Positions 28,603 through 38,950 of a stretch of 64,000 bases of DNA are shown here, piece after piece (the first letter of the stretch is position 1; the number at the start of each line of letters is the position of its first letter). Both the position numbers and the translations under genes were made by a program. Source of the DNA: an uncultured Actinomycetes bacterium (GTDB lineage Bacteria; Actinomycetota; Actinomycetes; Nanopelagicales; Nanopelagicaceae). The notes below the pieces were generated by a model. It was not told the origin of the DNA. It was given only the letters and a program-made list of their open reading frames with translations, and searched no databases. Location: positions 26,965-90,964 of the forward strand of contig CAINLV010000001.1 in the NCBI GenBank assembly GCA_903850565.1, given 5' to 3'.

Positions 28603-29825
28603 GAGGCAGTTCCGGACGACTTCGATTTGGAAGAAAGTTTCTGATCCTGAAGATACTTGCGCACCTCGGGCTCGCGTCTGGCAACGTTGGCAACAAATCC
28701 AATGCCGATGAAGTTTGCCACCAGTGCCGAACCACCATACGAGATGAATGGCAAGGTCACGCCAATTACTGGGAAGACGCCAATATCGGAACCAAGATTC
28801 ACAGCCACTTGGACCATCAACCAGCAGGCGATGCCAGCACAGACATAGCGGGAGAAGATATCTTTTGTCTGCACCGAAATTCTAAAGATGGCATAAATGA
28901 GGATTGCATAGAGAGCCAGGACTAAAAGAGTTCCAACTAATCCCATCTCTTCGCCAATAACTGAAAAAATAAAGTCGGTATTTGCTTCAGAGAGATTTCC
29001 CCACTTTTGCCGACTGGCCCCTAGTCCAACTCCGAATAATCCACCGCTAGCTAAACCCATGATGCTATGTGCGGTCTGCCACCCTGCATCCTTATAAAAA
29101 TGTTGCGAGAATGGATCGAGAAAGGCCACGAATCGGGTTCTACGATTGGGATGTGTAATTGCAAGAGCGGTAACAGCCACGCCACTTATCAATGCAATCA
29201 AAATGAAGTGTCGAAAGCGCAGCCCACAGATAAATAGCATGGATCCTGCAATAGCCATGACAATCAATGCGGTTCCAAGATCTCTACCGAGCATAATAAG
29301 AATGAGCACTGTGAGAACTCCAGGAAGAAGCAGCCCTATGGGATTCAATGGTCTTTCTCCGTCGGCTCGTTCTTCGTACCTCTTTAATTGCAAGGAGCAG
29401 TACAAAATCAAACCAAACTTTGCGAAATCGCTGGGCTGGATCGTGAACGGACCAAATCCAATCCAGTTGGTATTGCCATTAATTGTCTTTCCAATGCCAT
29501 GAATTTGCGGAAGAATTAAAAAGGCAGCGCTAGCAAAAATGGCGACTTTCGCAATGGCTAACCAAGATTGCGGTGGCATCCTGGACGCGATAAAAGCAAA
29601 TAACGAGGCAACGACAAGAAAGAGCAGCTGCTTGAGGAATACGGCGTAACTATTACCACTCTGCTCCAGCGATTTCACCGATGATGCTGAAAGCACCATA
29701 ACTAAGCCCAGTCCAGTGAGGAAAAAGACGGAGAATAAGAGTAGATAATATGGAACCGTCGGCCGGTTGAGCAGATGCACCGTCTCGGCTCTGCGAGAAG
29801 AAATTTTCTTATTATTATTGTTCAT
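28599..29825 (-). CDS. ftsW: Septal SEDS peptidoglycan polymerase FtsW
   Basis: This 408-residue SEDS protein polymerises lipid II at the septum with its partner FtsI. About ten hydrophobic segments are visible, with LGRDLGTALIV, KWGNLSEANTDFIFSVIGEE and LPFISYGGSALVANF typical of FtsW/RodA. The start codon is followed by a run of AAT codons (MNNNNKK) and overlaps the murD end by 11 bases. The C-terminus has a basic tail. Location in the dcw cluster supports FtsW over RodA. Confidence 0.96.
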   Translation of the reverse strand: MNNNNKKISSRRAETVHLLNRPTVPYYLLLFSVFFLTGLGLVMVLSASSVKSLEQSGNSYAVFLKQLLFLVVASLFAFIASRMPPQSWLAIAKVAIFASAAFLILPQIHGIGKTINGNTNWIGFGPFTIQPSDFAKFGLILYCSLQLKRYEERADGERPLNPIGLLLPGVLTVLILIMLGRDLGTALIVMAIAGSMLFICGLRFRHFILIALISGVAVTALAITHPNRRTRFVAFLDPFSQHFYKDAGWQTAHSIMGLASGGLFGVGLGASRQKWGNLSEANTDFIFSVIGEEMGLVGTLLVLALYAILIYAIFRISVQTKDIFSRYVCAGIACWLMVQVAVNLGSDIGVFPVIGVTLPFISYGGSALVANFIGIGFVANVARREPEVRKYLQDQKLSSKSKSSGTAS

Positions 29826-31194
29826 CCGGCACTCCTTGGAGAACTGCCGTTTTGAATGAATCGCCTCGCTGCGAATAATTTCGGAACTGATCCATGGAAG
29901 CGCAAGCTGGTGCTAATAGAACCGTATCTCCTGGTTGGGCCAGCGCTAAGGCTTGGTCAACGATGGCCGACATAAAACCAGAAACCGAACCGGTTTTATC
30001 AATTCGATATATAGGAACATGAGGTGCATATCTAGCAAGCGCCTGTGCAATCAATTCACGATCCTGGCCAATAAGGATTGCCGCTTTGAGCCGCTTTGCC
30101 GATTGTTCTACGAGTGCATCCATGCTCGCACCTTTGGCTAAACCGCCGGCTATCCAAATAACGCTCAAGAACGACTTAAGTGCTGCCGCTGCCGCGTGCG
30201 GGTTGGTCGCCTTTGAATCATCAACCCAGCCAATTTCTTGGTGATGAAGCACTAGCTCCAATCGGTGATGATCTACTTCGAATTTTTGAAGTCCAGATTG
30301 AATATCGCCGTGAGAAATTCCTAGCGCCAGAGCTAACCCAGCCGCACTCATGGCGTTGGAAATATTGTGCGGAACGGTGGGTTTGATATCGGCAAGTTCA
30401 GCGAAGAAATCGGCTTGATTTGGATCTGGCGAAAATGCTCGATCTATTAATAGATCCTCCACCAAACCCAACTCCCCCGGTTGCGGAGTGCTGAGCGTGA
30501 AAAAAACTTTTTTGCCTGAGAAACTGGAGCTTCGAGTTGCGATTTCCGGGTCATCTAGATTGAGCACCGCGCAAGAAGTTCGTTCCAGCAATTTGATCTT
30601 TGCATTTGCATATTCATCAAAACTTCCATGCCAATCGATGTGGTCCGGTGCGATATTCAAGATAGCAACCGCATCAAATACTGGTAGGTCATTCCATTCA
30701 CTCTGGAAGGAAGATAGTTCTAGCGCCAATATTTCATAATGCTCACTTCGATCCAACATGGAAATAACCGAGTCACCAACATTCCCACATGCTTTTCCGT
30801 GGACTCCAGCTGCCACCATGATGGACTCGAGCATTTGGATTGCAGTCGTTTTGCCATTTGTACCCGTAAGCGCCACCCATCGTTGCGAAGGTGCTGACTC
30901 TTGCTTAATCTTCCATGAGAAATCCAACTCGCCCATGATCTGAATTTTCTTCGCAAGGAAATCTTGAAGCAGAGGGTGAGTTCGTTTCCAACCAGGCGAG
31001 ACAATAGCAAAATCAAAGTGCGCTTTAGAGTCCAGGAATTGCTGACTTTTTAGCTCTCCAAAAGAAATTTCGGTCTCGTCGAAGAATGTGACTTCACTTC
31101 CTTTTCCCAAGAGAAACTGGATAAGAGCCGTTCCAGTCACTCCTCCCCCAATTACTGCAATCTTCTTTGTGGGAAGGTCGGCAAGGAAAGACAT
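29815..31194 (-). CDS. murD: UDP-N-acetylmuramoylalanine-D-glutamate ligase
   Basis: This 459-residue Mur ligase adds D-glutamate to UDP-MurNAc-alanine. The ATP loop is ALTGTNGKTTAIQ near residue 112, ILNIAPDHIDWHG lies near 180, and VDDSKATNPHA near 305 is typical of the C-terminal half. It begins one base after the mraY stop and overlaps ftsW by 11 bases. Confidence 0.96.
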   Translation of the reverse strand: MSFLADLPTKKIAVIGGGVTGTALIQFLLGKGSEVTFFDETEISFGELKSQQFLDSKAHFDFAIVSPGWKRTHPLLQDFLAKKIQIMGELDFSWKIKQESAPSQRWVALTGTNGKTTAIQMLESIMVAAGVHGKACGNVGDSVISMLDRSEHYEILALELSSFQSEWNDLPVFDAVAILNIAPDHIDWHGSFDEYANAKIKLLERTSCAVLNLDDPEIATRSSSFSGKKVFFTLSTPQPGELGLVEDLLIDRAFSPDPNQADFFAELADIKPTVPHNISNAMSAAGLALALGISHGDIQSGLQKFEVDHHRLELVLHHQEIGWVDDSKATNPHAAAAALKSFLSVIWIAGGLAKGASMDALVEQSAKRLKAAILIGQDRELIAQALARYAPHVPIYRIDKTGSVSGFMSAIVDQALALAQPGDTVLLAPACASMDQFRNYSQRGDSFKTAVLQGVPDEQ

Positions 31195-31195
31195 G

Positions 31196-32254
31196 TTAGG
31201 AAACTACCCACTGAGCATAGAAAAGTCCCAGTCCAGTTGCAACGCTAAGGCCAGCCAAAATCCAAAACCTAATGACAATCGTTACTTCGCCCCACCCGAT
31301 GATTTCGAAATGGTGTTGCAACGGCGCCATTTTAAAAATTCGTTTACCGCCAGAGATCTTGAAATAACCAATCTGAATTATTACCGACATAGTGATGAGG
31401 ACAAATAAACCGCCTAAGGCGATAAGCAATAATTCAGTTCGCAAAGTGATTGCAATTCCAGCTATGGCCCCACCTAAAGCAAGTGATCCTACATCGCCCA
31501 TAAATATTTTTGCAGGTGAAGCGTTCCACCAAAGAAAACCGGCGCACGAGCCCGCCAATGCAGCAGCCACAACCGCGACATCCAAAGGATCTCTTACTTG
31601 ATAACACTTAGAAACATCAGTCACGCCACAACTTTGTCCAAACTCCCATACACCAATGAGCACAAAGGCAAGGAATGTCATGATTGACGCACCGGTTGCC
31701 AAGCCATCCAATCCGTCAGTCAGATTCACGCCGTTGCTGGTTCCCAGCACCATAAAGATGACCCAAATGACAACAAAGATAGACCCGAGCGCAAAAGAGG
31801 TATCGCGAACTCCGGAAAGATGAAGCGAAATTGGCGAAAGGCCGTCGTGGTCTTTGAAGTGGATACCGGCAAATGCGAATAAGCCAGCAGCGATCGCTTG
31901 CCCTGTTAATTTTTGCCGAGCATGTAAGCCGAGTGAACGCTGCTTGGAAACTTTCAGCCAATCATCTAAGAAGCCAACAAGTCCTAAGGTGAATACCAGG
32001 GCCAGCACCAGCACTGCCGAAATACTCAGTGGAATTCTGGTAACGATATGACTAACGAGGTAGGCGACAATGCTGGAACCAATGAGGACGATTCCCCCCA
32101 TAGTTGGAGTTCCATGTTTTACATGATGGGTGGTTGGTCCATCTTCACGAATAAATTGACCGTAACCGCGTTTACCCAGAAGTCGGATCAACATCGGAGT
32201 AGAGAAAATACTTAAGAAGGCGGCCAGTGCTCCCGCTACCAGAATGCCCTTCAT
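31196..32254 (-). CDS. mraY: Phospho-N-acetylmuramoyl-pentapeptide-transferase
   Basis: This 352-residue polytopic enzyme makes lipid I from UDP-MurNAc-pentapeptide and undecaprenyl phosphate. The magnesium-binding motifs [12 protein letters not shown] near residue 175 and [11 protein letters not shown] near 255 are present, as are the early PTMGG and the DDWLK loop. About ten membrane segments are expected. It overlaps murF by 4 bases. Confidence 0.97.
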   Translation of the reverse strand: MKGILVAGALAAFLSIFSTPMLIRLLGKRGYGQFIREDGPTTHHVKHGTPTMGGIVLIGSSIVAYLVSHIVTRIPLSISAVLVLALVFTLGLVGFLDDWLKVSKQRSLGLHARQKLTGQAIAAGLFAFAGIHFKDHDGLSPISLHLSGVRDTSFALGSIFVVIWVIFMVLGTSNGVNLTDGLDGLATGASIMTFLAFVLIGVWEFGQSCGVTDVSKCYQVRDPLDVAVVAAALAGSCAGFLWWNASPAKIFMGDVGSLALGGAIAGIAITLRTELLLIALGGLFVLITMSVIIQIGYFKISGGKRIFKMAPLQHHFEIIGWGEVTIVIRFWILAGLSVATGLGLFYAQWVVS

Positions 32255-33654
32255 TCGCTAGTCACCTGCCAAGCCCCCAAGAGTTGATCAGCAAGCAGGT
32301 CTAGATGTACTGATCGCGATGCCTTCACCAGAACAACATCGCCAGAAGTTATATGGGAGGCAAGAACCGCGGCGTCAGCTATCGAATCGCAATAATGCAC
32401 TGTTGTTTCATCCCCATATTCTCGGCTCATGAAATTTTGCACCTCTTCTGGCGGTGCATAGGCCTTTGTGCCAACGCAAACCAAATGATCGATGCCCACT
32501 TCATAGATGAGTCTGCCAATTTCAGCGTGCTCTTGCGCCTCTGACGCGCCGAGTTCGGCCATCTTGCCCAGGAATGCCCAGGAAAGTCCGCCCCGTTCCT
32601 GTGAAAGCAGGGCTAAGGTCCTGATGGCTGCTACCATGCTCTCTGGATTGGCATTGTAGGCATCGTTTATTAAGAGGATTCCTTGCTGATCATGAAGTTC
32701 CATCCGCCACTTACTGCTGGGCTCGGCGGTGGATAAGGCCGATGCGATCACGTCAATTGGAACTGAAAGTTCAGTCGCGATGGCTGCCGCAGCCAGAGCG
32801 TTAGAAATTTGATGAAGTCCCAAAAGTTGCAAACCTACGGCAGCTCGTCCGGCAGGGGTAACTAAATCAAAGTGGGCCCGACCTTCGCGAAGTTCAATAT
32901 CGGCCGCTCTAACGGCGCAAGAACTTTTCTCGCCAAATTGAACCGAACGCAGCCCAAGACCTTGGGACATCAATGGAGTGAACTCATCGTAATTGCCCAA
33001 TACCGCCACCGAGTTTGGACCAAGATGTGAAATCAATTCCGATTTTGCCGCTGCGATATTTTCCCTGGAACCAAACTCCCCTATGTGGGCTCGGCCAACA
33101 ACCAAAACACAGCCGATGTTAGGGTTCGCAATTTCTACCAATTGAGCAATATCCCCAATGTGGCGAGCTCCCATTTCGACAATGCAGAATCTTGTCGATT
33201 CAGTGCATCTCAACAAAGTGAGCGGTAACCCGATCTCATTATTGAGACTTGCTTGCGTGGCAACAGTCGGGCCAACAATTTCCAATATGTGTTTGAGTAA
33301 GTCTTTCGCCGTAGTTTTTCCTTGAGATCCGGTTATCGCTATCACGGATAAATTAGTCAGTCGATCTCTCACCGCTTTGCTTAGTTTCATTAAAGCAATT
33401 CCCGCATTTGGAACGACTATGCAAGGACCGTCACAGGCTCGTTCCACTAAAGCAAATCTTGCACCGTTTGCAATGGCGGATTCGGCATAGTCATTTCCAT
33501 CAACATTCTCGCCCTTAAATGCGACAAAAAAAGTTTGGTCAGTGGCTTGCCTGGAATCGATTATCGGAATCTGCGAAATAATCGCGTGTGCGTCGAGTTG
33601 GTGAAGCGTGCCACCTGTGATCTTTGCGATTTCTTCTGCGGTCAAGGAAATCAT
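32251..33654 (-). CDS. murF: UDP-MurNAc-tripeptide-D-Ala-D-Ala ligase
   Basis: This 467-residue Mur ligase adds the D-alanyl-D-alanine dipeptide. The ATP loop [14 protein letters not shown] is near residue 106, the metal-binding [14 protein letters not shown] near 158 and the [11 protein letters not shown] motif near 330, the last being typical of MurF. It overlaps murE and mraY by 4 bases. Confidence 0.96.
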   Translation of the reverse strand: MISLTAEEIAKITGGTLHQLDAHAIISQIPIIDSRQATDQTFFVAFKGENVDGNDYAESAIANGARFALVERACDGPCIVVPNAGIALMKLSKAVRDRLTNLSVIAITGSQGKTTAKDLLKHILEIVGPTVATQASLNNEIGLPLTLLRCTESTRFCIVEMGARHIGDIAQLVEIANPNIGCVLVVGRAHIGEFGSRENIAAAKSELISHLGPNSVAVLGNYDEFTPLMSQGLGLRSVQFGEKSSCAVRAADIELREGRAHFDLVTPAGRAAVGLQLLGLHQISNALAAAAIATELSVPIDVIASALSTAEPSSKWRMELHDQQGILLINDAYNANPESMVAAIRTLALLSQERGGLSWAFLGKMAELGASEAQEHAEIGRLIYEVGIDHLVCVGTKAYAPPEEVQNFMSREYGDETTVHYCDSIADAAVLASHITSGDVVLVKASRSVHLDLLADQLLGAWQVTSE

Positions 33655-35132
33655 TTAAGTTTTTCAATCGCTAGCGCCAATTCTTTTCGGTCATCAAATG
33701 GATATTTCACTCCCTCTATCTCTTGACCTTGTTCATGTCCTTTTCCAAGTACCACGACAACATCATCGGCAGATGCCAGGGAAATTGCATAGGAAATCGC
33801 TTTTCTGCGGTCCTCCTCGACAATGTCGTCGGGACGTAGATTCAAACCTTGGGTCATTTGGGAAAGTATTTCGCCAGGCACTTCAGTACGAGGATTATCA
33901 CTAGTAAATATCGCGACGTCGGAGAGTTCCACTAGAGCTTGGCCCATGATGGGCCGCTTGGCCTTGTCTCGGTCTCCCCCACAACCCAGAACTGCGATAA
34001 GCCGGCCTTTTGTGGTGGATTTCAAAGTATTCAAAGTTCGGATAACGGCATCGGGAGTGTGTGCAAAATCTACAATCGCTTGAAAGGTCTGTCCAAGATT
34101 TACTGATTCAAGTCGGCCCGGTACGCCTACAAGCTTGGAAAGATTTGATTGAATTGAAATTGGGTCTGAACCGCTTTCGACTGCGATAGCTATTGCCATC
34201 AGGGCATTATCGAGATTGTGATCTCCAACAAGTGGCAGGCGACTTTCAATAAGAACTCCGCCGACGCCACGGATGGCAATTTGATATCCATGCAAAATAG
34301 GTTCGCATTCGATGAAATGCCAATTTGAAGAGCGATTTGATCGCGAAGTTGTGACCATCGGAATTTCCGCATTTTCTACCAGTTGAAGTCCATATGGATC
34401 ATCAATGTTTATTACGCCTTTATCGGAATACTCATTGGTGAACAACTTGGATTTTGCGGCAAAGTAATTTGCCATGGTTTCGTGGTAGTCCAAATGATCT
34501 TGAGTCAAATTCGTAAATGCACTTATGTTGAAGTGTGACCCAGAAATTCGGGATTGATGTAGCGCATGACTGCTAACTTCCATAGCCATATGGCTGACGT
34601 GGCGTTCGCGCATTGCGGCGACAGTGGATTGCACTTCGCTAGCCTCTGGTGTGGTGAAATTAGTAGGTAAATGATCTCCGGCAATCTCAATTCCAATAGT
34701 GCCAATCAATCCAGTCGTGCGACCTTCTAGATTCCACAGCTGATTAAGAAGTGAGGTCGTTGTGGTCTTTCCATTGGTTCCAGTTACTCCGACTGAAAAA
34801 AGTGACTTAAACGCAAATTCGTATACCCATGAGGAAATATCCCCAGCACGCAAGCGAGGATTGGCGATTACCAGCGTGGGCAAGAGCATGTGATTTATGC
34901 CCGCTCCTTCAAGGTCGGTGATCACTGCAACCGCACCGCGAAGATAAGCCATGTCGATGAACTCTGCGCCATGGAATCGACTACCCGGTAAAGCCAAAAA
35001 GAGATCTCCAGGATTTACTTCCAAAGAATTGCTGGTCACTCCCGAAATGGGGGTATTGGCAATCATGTCCTGAGAGCCAAGAAATCGCGCAAGCGCCGAA
35101 AAGGTCTTTACCTGAGGTTCCAAAGGGCGCAT
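33651..35132 (-). CDS. murE: UDP-MurNAc-tripeptide synthetase, meso-DAP type
   Basis: This Mur ligase adds the third stem-peptide residue. The ATP loop is VTGTNGKTTTTSLL, and the DNPR motif in FTSDNPRTEVPG near residue 415 predicts meso-diaminopimelate rather than lysine. Remaining motifs such as TNLTQDHLDYH and VVVLGKGHEQGQ are normal. I prefer the ATG at 35132, 4 bases after the ftsI stop; a TTG at 35150 would add six residues. It overlaps murF by 4 bases. Confidence 0.95.
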   Translation of the reverse strand: MRPLEPQVKTFSALARFLGSQDMIANTPISGVTSNSLEVNPGDLFLALPGSRFHGAEFIDMAYLRGAVAVITDLEGAGINHMLLPTLVIANPRLRAGDISSWVYEFAFKSLFSVGVTGTNGKTTTTSLLNQLWNLEGRTTGLIGTIGIEIAGDHLPTNFTTPEASEVQSTVAAMRERHVSHMAMEVSSHALHQSRISGSHFNISAFTNLTQDHLDYHETMANYFAAKSKLFTNEYSDKGVINIDDPYGLQLVENAEIPMVTTSRSNRSSNWHFIECEPILHGYQIAIRGVGGVLIESRLPLVGDHNLDNALMAIAIAVESGSDPISIQSNLSKLVGVPGRLESVNLGQTFQAIVDFAHTPDAVIRTLNTLKSTTKGRLIAVLGCGGDRDKAKRPIMGQALVELSDVAIFTSDNPRTEVPGEILSQMTQGLNLRPDDIVEEDRRKAISYAISLASADDVVVVLGKGHEQGQEIEGVKYPFDDRKELALAIEKLK

Positions 35133-35136
35133 GGAG

Positions 35137-36975
35137 TTATCTAACCGCAACTGTCGTTACTAACTTCCGGGCGGCGGACAAGGTGCGGGCTAATGTCGCC
35201 TTCTTGAGCGCAGCTTCAGTTAATGGAAATGCTTTTGCGGCCCCAACCGTAGGTGGAATGTGCTTTGACTGAAGCACAAAACTCATAACTTTCTTGAAAA
35301 CTGGACCGCCCAAGTACCCGCCCCAGTGAACTCCCTGAGGTTCTTGAATAACGACGCTGACCACATATTTAGGAGCGTCGGCTGGTGCAAATCCAATGAA
35401 TGAGGCGGTATAGCCCTTGTAGCAACCGCACTTCTCATCAATCCTCATCGCCGTACCCGTTTTGCCCGCTACTCGATATCCAGGTATCGCTGCTGAAGGT
35501 GCAGTTCCATTTTCAGAGACAACACTTTCCATCATGGTTCGGATTTGCTTGGCGGTATTAACGCTAATCACGCGTTCGGATGTTTGCATCTTCGTCGGCG
35601 AATAATGACCTTGAGGGTCGATTGTCCCAGCAACAACATTCGGGGTGACTCTCACGCCATCGTTGGCCAGTGTGGCAAAAACACTAGTGGCCTGCATAGC
35701 GGTCACGGCATAACCTTGCCCAAATGCAATAGTCGGAGCGGAAGTTTGCGACCACTGACTGACGGGATGGAGAATTCCCGCAGATTCACCTAAGAGATGC
35801 GAATTTGTGGATTGACCCATTCCGAATTTGGAGAGGTATGAATACAAAGTGGAATTCGAAAGGAGTTCACCCACCTGAATGGCACCGGTATTACTGGATT
35901 CGGCCAAGAGCCCAGTCGTGGTCAATCGTTCGGTGGCATGTTTTTGGTGATCGTGGAAAACCTGACCGCCGACTTTTAGCGCATAAGGAATAGTGAAAAC
36001 TGTCTCTGGGGAAACCTTCTTTTCTTCCATTGCCGCAGCGATAGTAATCACTTTGCCAGTTGAACCAGGTTCGTAAACATCTTGAACAGCTGGATTGCGA
36101 AGGCTAGCGGCGGTAATTGACTTACTAATTGCTGGGTCGAAATTTGGTGAACTTGCCTGAGCCAGAATCGCTCCCGTAGTGGGGTCCATAACTATGACAG
36201 TTCCAGATTTTGCATGTGATGCAGCAACAGCAGCAGAGATTGCATCCTGTGCCACCCACTGGATATCGCGATCAATAGTCAATTGCAGACTGGTGCCCGA
36301 TTTTGCCTCGGTCATAATTTGTTGAGATCCTGGGATTATTGTCCCTGCGCCATTTGCATAAACATAGCGCCCGTTAACACCAGATAAGAGTGAATTTAAA
36401 CTTGCTTCGATTCCCGACGCTCCAACGCCTTGATCGTTGGTAATACCAATGATTGAAGAAGAAAGTGCACCGGTTGGATAACTCCGAATAAATCCTCGCT
36501 CCGAGAAGAATCCTACGATTCGTTTCGCTACTCCACCTTTTTCCTTCATGACTTTGGTGTTATAACTTTGAATTCGTCTTGAGACTTCTTGCCAAATTGC
36601 CGGCGCGACATTCTTAACAATTTTCTTATATCGAGAAGTTCCCGTTAATAAAATTTGCAAAGCTGGCGCCTTGATTCCGAATGCAGTGGCCAGTACTTCT
36701 GCCGTGGTTTTAGGATCGACAATCATCGTTGGGTCTACAACTATATTGACCGCCGCGATGCTCTTTGCCAACTCCACGCCATTTATGTCGGTGATGGTTC
36801 CGCGCGGAGCCAAAAGTTCGGAAGAGGCCGAAAGTTCGGACTGCGCTCTTTGGGTGTAGCTATCTGCTTGAACCGCTTGAACTTGGATAAGTCGCAGCGC
36901 AAAAAGAAAAAGGAGAGTAAAAGAGAGAAAGGTTAGTTTTCTGATTCTTCCCGTGACCAAGGAACGATGAGTCAT
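35137..36975 (-). CDS. ftsI: Septal penicillin-binding protein FtsI (PBP class B)
   Basis: This 612-residue transpeptidase cross-links septal peptidoglycan with FtsW. It has one N-terminal membrane segment (about 14-33), the class B dimerisation domain (RGTITDINGVELA near 58), and the penicillin-binding motifs STGK at 305-308, SSN at 360-362 and KTGT at 505-508. No PASTA repeats are present. Its ATG overlaps the upstream ftsL-like stop by 4 bases. Confidence 0.96.
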   Translation of the reverse strand: MTHRSLVTGRIRKLTFLSFTLLFLFALRLIQVQAVQADSYTQRAQSELSASSELLAPRGTITDINGVELAKSIAAVNIVVDPTMIVDPKTTAEVLATAFGIKAPALQILLTGTSRYKKIVKNVAPAIWQEVSRRIQSYNTKVMKEKGGVAKRIVGFFSERGFIRSYPTGALSSSIIGITNDQGVGASGIEASLNSLLSGVNGRYVYANGAGTIIPGSQQIMTEAKSGTSLQLTIDRDIQWVAQDAISAAVAASHAKSGTVIVMDPTTGAILAQASSPNFDPAISKSITAASLRNPAVQDVYEPGSTGKVITIAAAMEEKKVSPETVFTIPYALKVGGQVFHDHQKHATERLTTTGLLAESSNTGAIQVGELLSNSTLYSYLSKFGMGQSTNSHLLGESAGILHPVSQWSQTSAPTIAFGQGYAVTAMQATSVFATLANDGVRVTPNVVAGTIDPQGHYSPTKMQTSERVISVNTAKQIRTMMESVVSENGTAPSAAIPGYRVAGKTGTAMRIDEKCGCYKGYTASFIGFAPADAPKYVVSVVIQEPQGVHWGGYLGGPVFKKVMSFVLQSKHIPPTVGAAKAFPLTEAALKKATLARTLSAARKLVTTVAVR

Positions 36976-37394
36976 CCATTGCCCCCGCTTCGCCGGGCGG
37001 TACCGTTCGTTCCAATTCCACTATTTAGATCAATAAATTTTGGCGCTCCAGCTGGAACCATTCCTAATTTGATCGCCGTTGCTGCCAACTGGTCTGGTGA
37101 CGATTTGGCCGCTAACTTCTGAATCAATGCATCCCGCTGATCTATGGTGATGTTGGTTTCCTGCTTCAAATGTTGCAAAACAAAAGCATCTTGAGTTAAC
37201 AAAATGTTTATGGCCAGCAGAACCAGAAGTCCGATGGCAAATGTCACCGATAGAATCGCAGCAAATATTCTTCGATGTTCTTTCGATAGTGGTTGAATTC
37301 CCTCACCAGGAACGGCGTGGAGTTTTCTCTCTCGACGGCTATTTAATCCGCGAAGAGGTAAATCCAGCCCGGGAAATAGTTCTTGTATCGCCAT
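36972..37394 (-). CDS. FtsL-like divisome protein
   Basis: The 140-residue product has a cytoplasmic basic region, one membrane segment at about 43-66, and a short heptad-like coiled coil (LQHLKQETNITIDQRDALIQKLAAK). Its last 30 residues are Gly/Asn-rich. Topology, size and the place between rsmH and ftsI match FtsL, which is known for very low sequence conservation. Its ATG shares one base with the rsmH stop. Identification rests on context rather than on motifs. Confidence 0.75.
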   Translation of the reverse strand: MAIQELFPGLDLPLRGLNSRRERKLHAVPGEGIQPLSKEHRRIFAAILSVTFAIGLLVLLAINILLTQDAFVLQHLKQETNITIDQRDALIQKLAAKSSPDQLAATAIKLGMVPAGAPKFIDLNSGIGTNGTARRSGGNG

Positions 37395-38335
37395 CAGGCC
37401 GCCAATCGTTCAATGGCGCGAAGTCGCATCGACTGAGCCCTGGGATTGGCTTGGATTTCAGATTCCGTAGCACTTTCGCTGCCACGAATTACATATGCAA
37501 ATTTGGCAGCCGAATCTGGAAGTTCAACCGGCAAACCTCGTGGCGTTAACGATTCAGTGGCAGTAGTGAAAACTTTCTTGACAATTTTATCTTCCAAAGA
37601 TTGATATGCCATGACAACGATTCGCCCGCCAACGTTGAGTGAATCCAGAGCCGCCGGAATCGCTCTTCCCAAAACTTCCAACTCTTGATTAACTTCAATT
37701 CGAAGCGCTTGAAAGGTGCGTTTTGCTGGATTTCCACCGGTTCGTCGAGCCGGAGCTGGAATGCTTGCCTTAACTATCTCCGCCAACTCTTTTGTTGTCG
37801 AAAGTGTGTTGTTTTCTCGTGCCTTAATAATGTTATCGGCGATACTCTTCGCAAATTTTTCTTCGCCATATTGACGCAAGATCCGAATCAATTCACCGCG
37901 TTGGTATGTGTGCAAAACATCGTATGCACTTATCCCCCGACTTTGGTCCATTCGCATGTCCAGGGGTGCGTCTTGGGAATAAGCAAATCCACGCTCGGCA
38001 ACATCCAGTTGCATGGAGGAAACACCTAAATCGAAGAGGATTCCATCGACACCAGGAATTCCCAGATCGGCCAATACATCGGCGATTTCGTCATAGATCG
38101 CATGCACGATGGTGATACGGTCTATTACATCCTTAAGATTTTCTTTCGCTAATGCAATCGCCGAAAGATCGCGATCAAATCCAATTATTTGAAGCTGGGG
38201 ATATCGTTCGAGTAAGACTTTGGAATGTCCACCAAGTCCTAGCGTTGCATCAATAATTATGGGCGCTTCGCAACGAAGAATTGCAGGGGCAAGTAATGCA
38301 ATGCAACGTTCAAGCGCAACCGGAATATGTTGCAT
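37394..38335 (-). CDS. rsmH: 16S rRNA (cytosine1402-N4)-methyltransferase
   Basis: This 313-residue SAM-dependent enzyme (MraW) methylates C1402 in the ribosomal P site. IDATLGLGGHSKVLL near residue 27 is the SAM-binding loop; DGILFDLGVSSMQLD and the RGFAYSQDAPLDMRMD segment are family hallmarks. It is the second gene of the dcw cluster, 180 bases after mraZ, with a structured spacer between. Confidence 0.96.
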   Translation of the reverse strand: MQHIPVALERCIALLAPAILRCEAPIIIDATLGLGGHSKVLLERYPQLQIIGFDRDLSAIALAKENLKDVIDRITIVHAIYDEIADVLADLGIPGVDGILFDLGVSSMQLDVAERGFAYSQDAPLDMRMDQSRGISAYDVLHTYQRGELIRILRQYGEEKFAKSIADNIIKARENNTLSTTKELAEIVKASIPAPARRTGGNPAKRTFQALRIEVNQELEVLGRAIPAALDSLNVGGRIVVMAYQSLEDKIVKKVFTTATESLTPRGLPVELPDSAAKFAYVIRGSESATESEIQANPRAQSMRLRAIERLAA

Positions 38336-38424
38336 CCACTTCCCCTTTCTCTAAATAGCGAACTCAGATAAAATTTCTTTTTCCCGACAACAAAGAGCAC
38401 TAATTCCTCGTTCTTCTCAACTCT

Positions 38425-38501
38425 GGTCACCGCCGGCCGACGGATCTTTGTGAAAACGGCGCCGGGGAAGTGGCGCCGTTAAATAAAGGTCGGCGGTGGC
38501 C
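38425..38501 (-). terminator. Nested hairpin between mraZ and rsmH (attenuator-like)
   Basis: Just after the mraZ stop lies an inner perfect 9-bp inverted repeat (AACGGCGCC at 38455-38463 with GGCGCCGTT at 38472-38480), followed on the minus strand by only TTTTC. An outer 10-bp repeat (38425-38434 with 38492-38501, one G-U pair) encloses it. The inner stem resembles a weak intrinsic terminator, so transcription could be trimmed between mraZ and rsmH. The short T-run makes full termination doubtful. Confidence 0.55.
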
Positions 38502-38515
38502 ACAATGGAGAAGCT

Positions 38516-38947
38516 TTAAAAGAGTCCGGGTAGCACCTCCGAAGAAACATCGGAAAATGTTTTCTCGCGATCTGCTAAATAGGTGTTCCAGGCGGTTGCA
38601 TCCCAAATCTCCAACCGGGTATTTGCGCCAATAACGACACATTCCTTCTCCAGGCCCGCATAAGTGCGAAGTCCGCTAGGAATTGCGACGCGGCCTTGCT
38701 TATCAGGAATTTCATCGTGGGCGCCGGCGAACATAACGCGCATATAGTCGCGGGCGTTCTTTTCGGTGACCGGGGCTTGGCGAAGACGTTCAGTAATGGA
38801 GGCAAATTCACTGGCCGGAAAGACATATAAACAACGCTCTTGCCCTTTGGTCATTACTAAGCCATTGGCTAGCTCATCTCGAAATCGAGCGGGAAGGATC
38901 AATCGACCCTTTTCATCGAGCTTGGGCTCGTGGGTGCCGAGAAACAT
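38516..38947 (-). CDS. mraZ: Transcriptional regulator MraZ
   Basis: This 143-residue protein has two SpoVT/AbrB-like halves, each with the DxxGR motif: [14 protein letters not shown] near residue 10 and [13 protein letters not shown] near 87. MraZ forms rings and controls its own operon by binding short direct repeats upstream. The ATG at 38947 has AGGGGGG upstream; longer frames read into the repeat region. It is the first gene of the division cluster. Confidence 0.95.
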   Translation of the reverse strand: MFLGTHEPKLDEKGRLILPARFRDELANGLVMTKGQERCLYVFPASEFASITERLRQAPVTEKNARDYMRVMFAGAHDEIPDKQGRVAIPSGLRTYAGLEKECVVIGANTRLEIWDATAWNTYLADREKTFSDVSSEVLPGLF

Positions 38948-38950
38948 CTG

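Noticed and set aside
29790..29825. AAT trinucleotide run at the start of ftsW as a phase-variable repeat
   Set aside because: Only about four units are present and the unit is three bases, so length change would not shift the frame.
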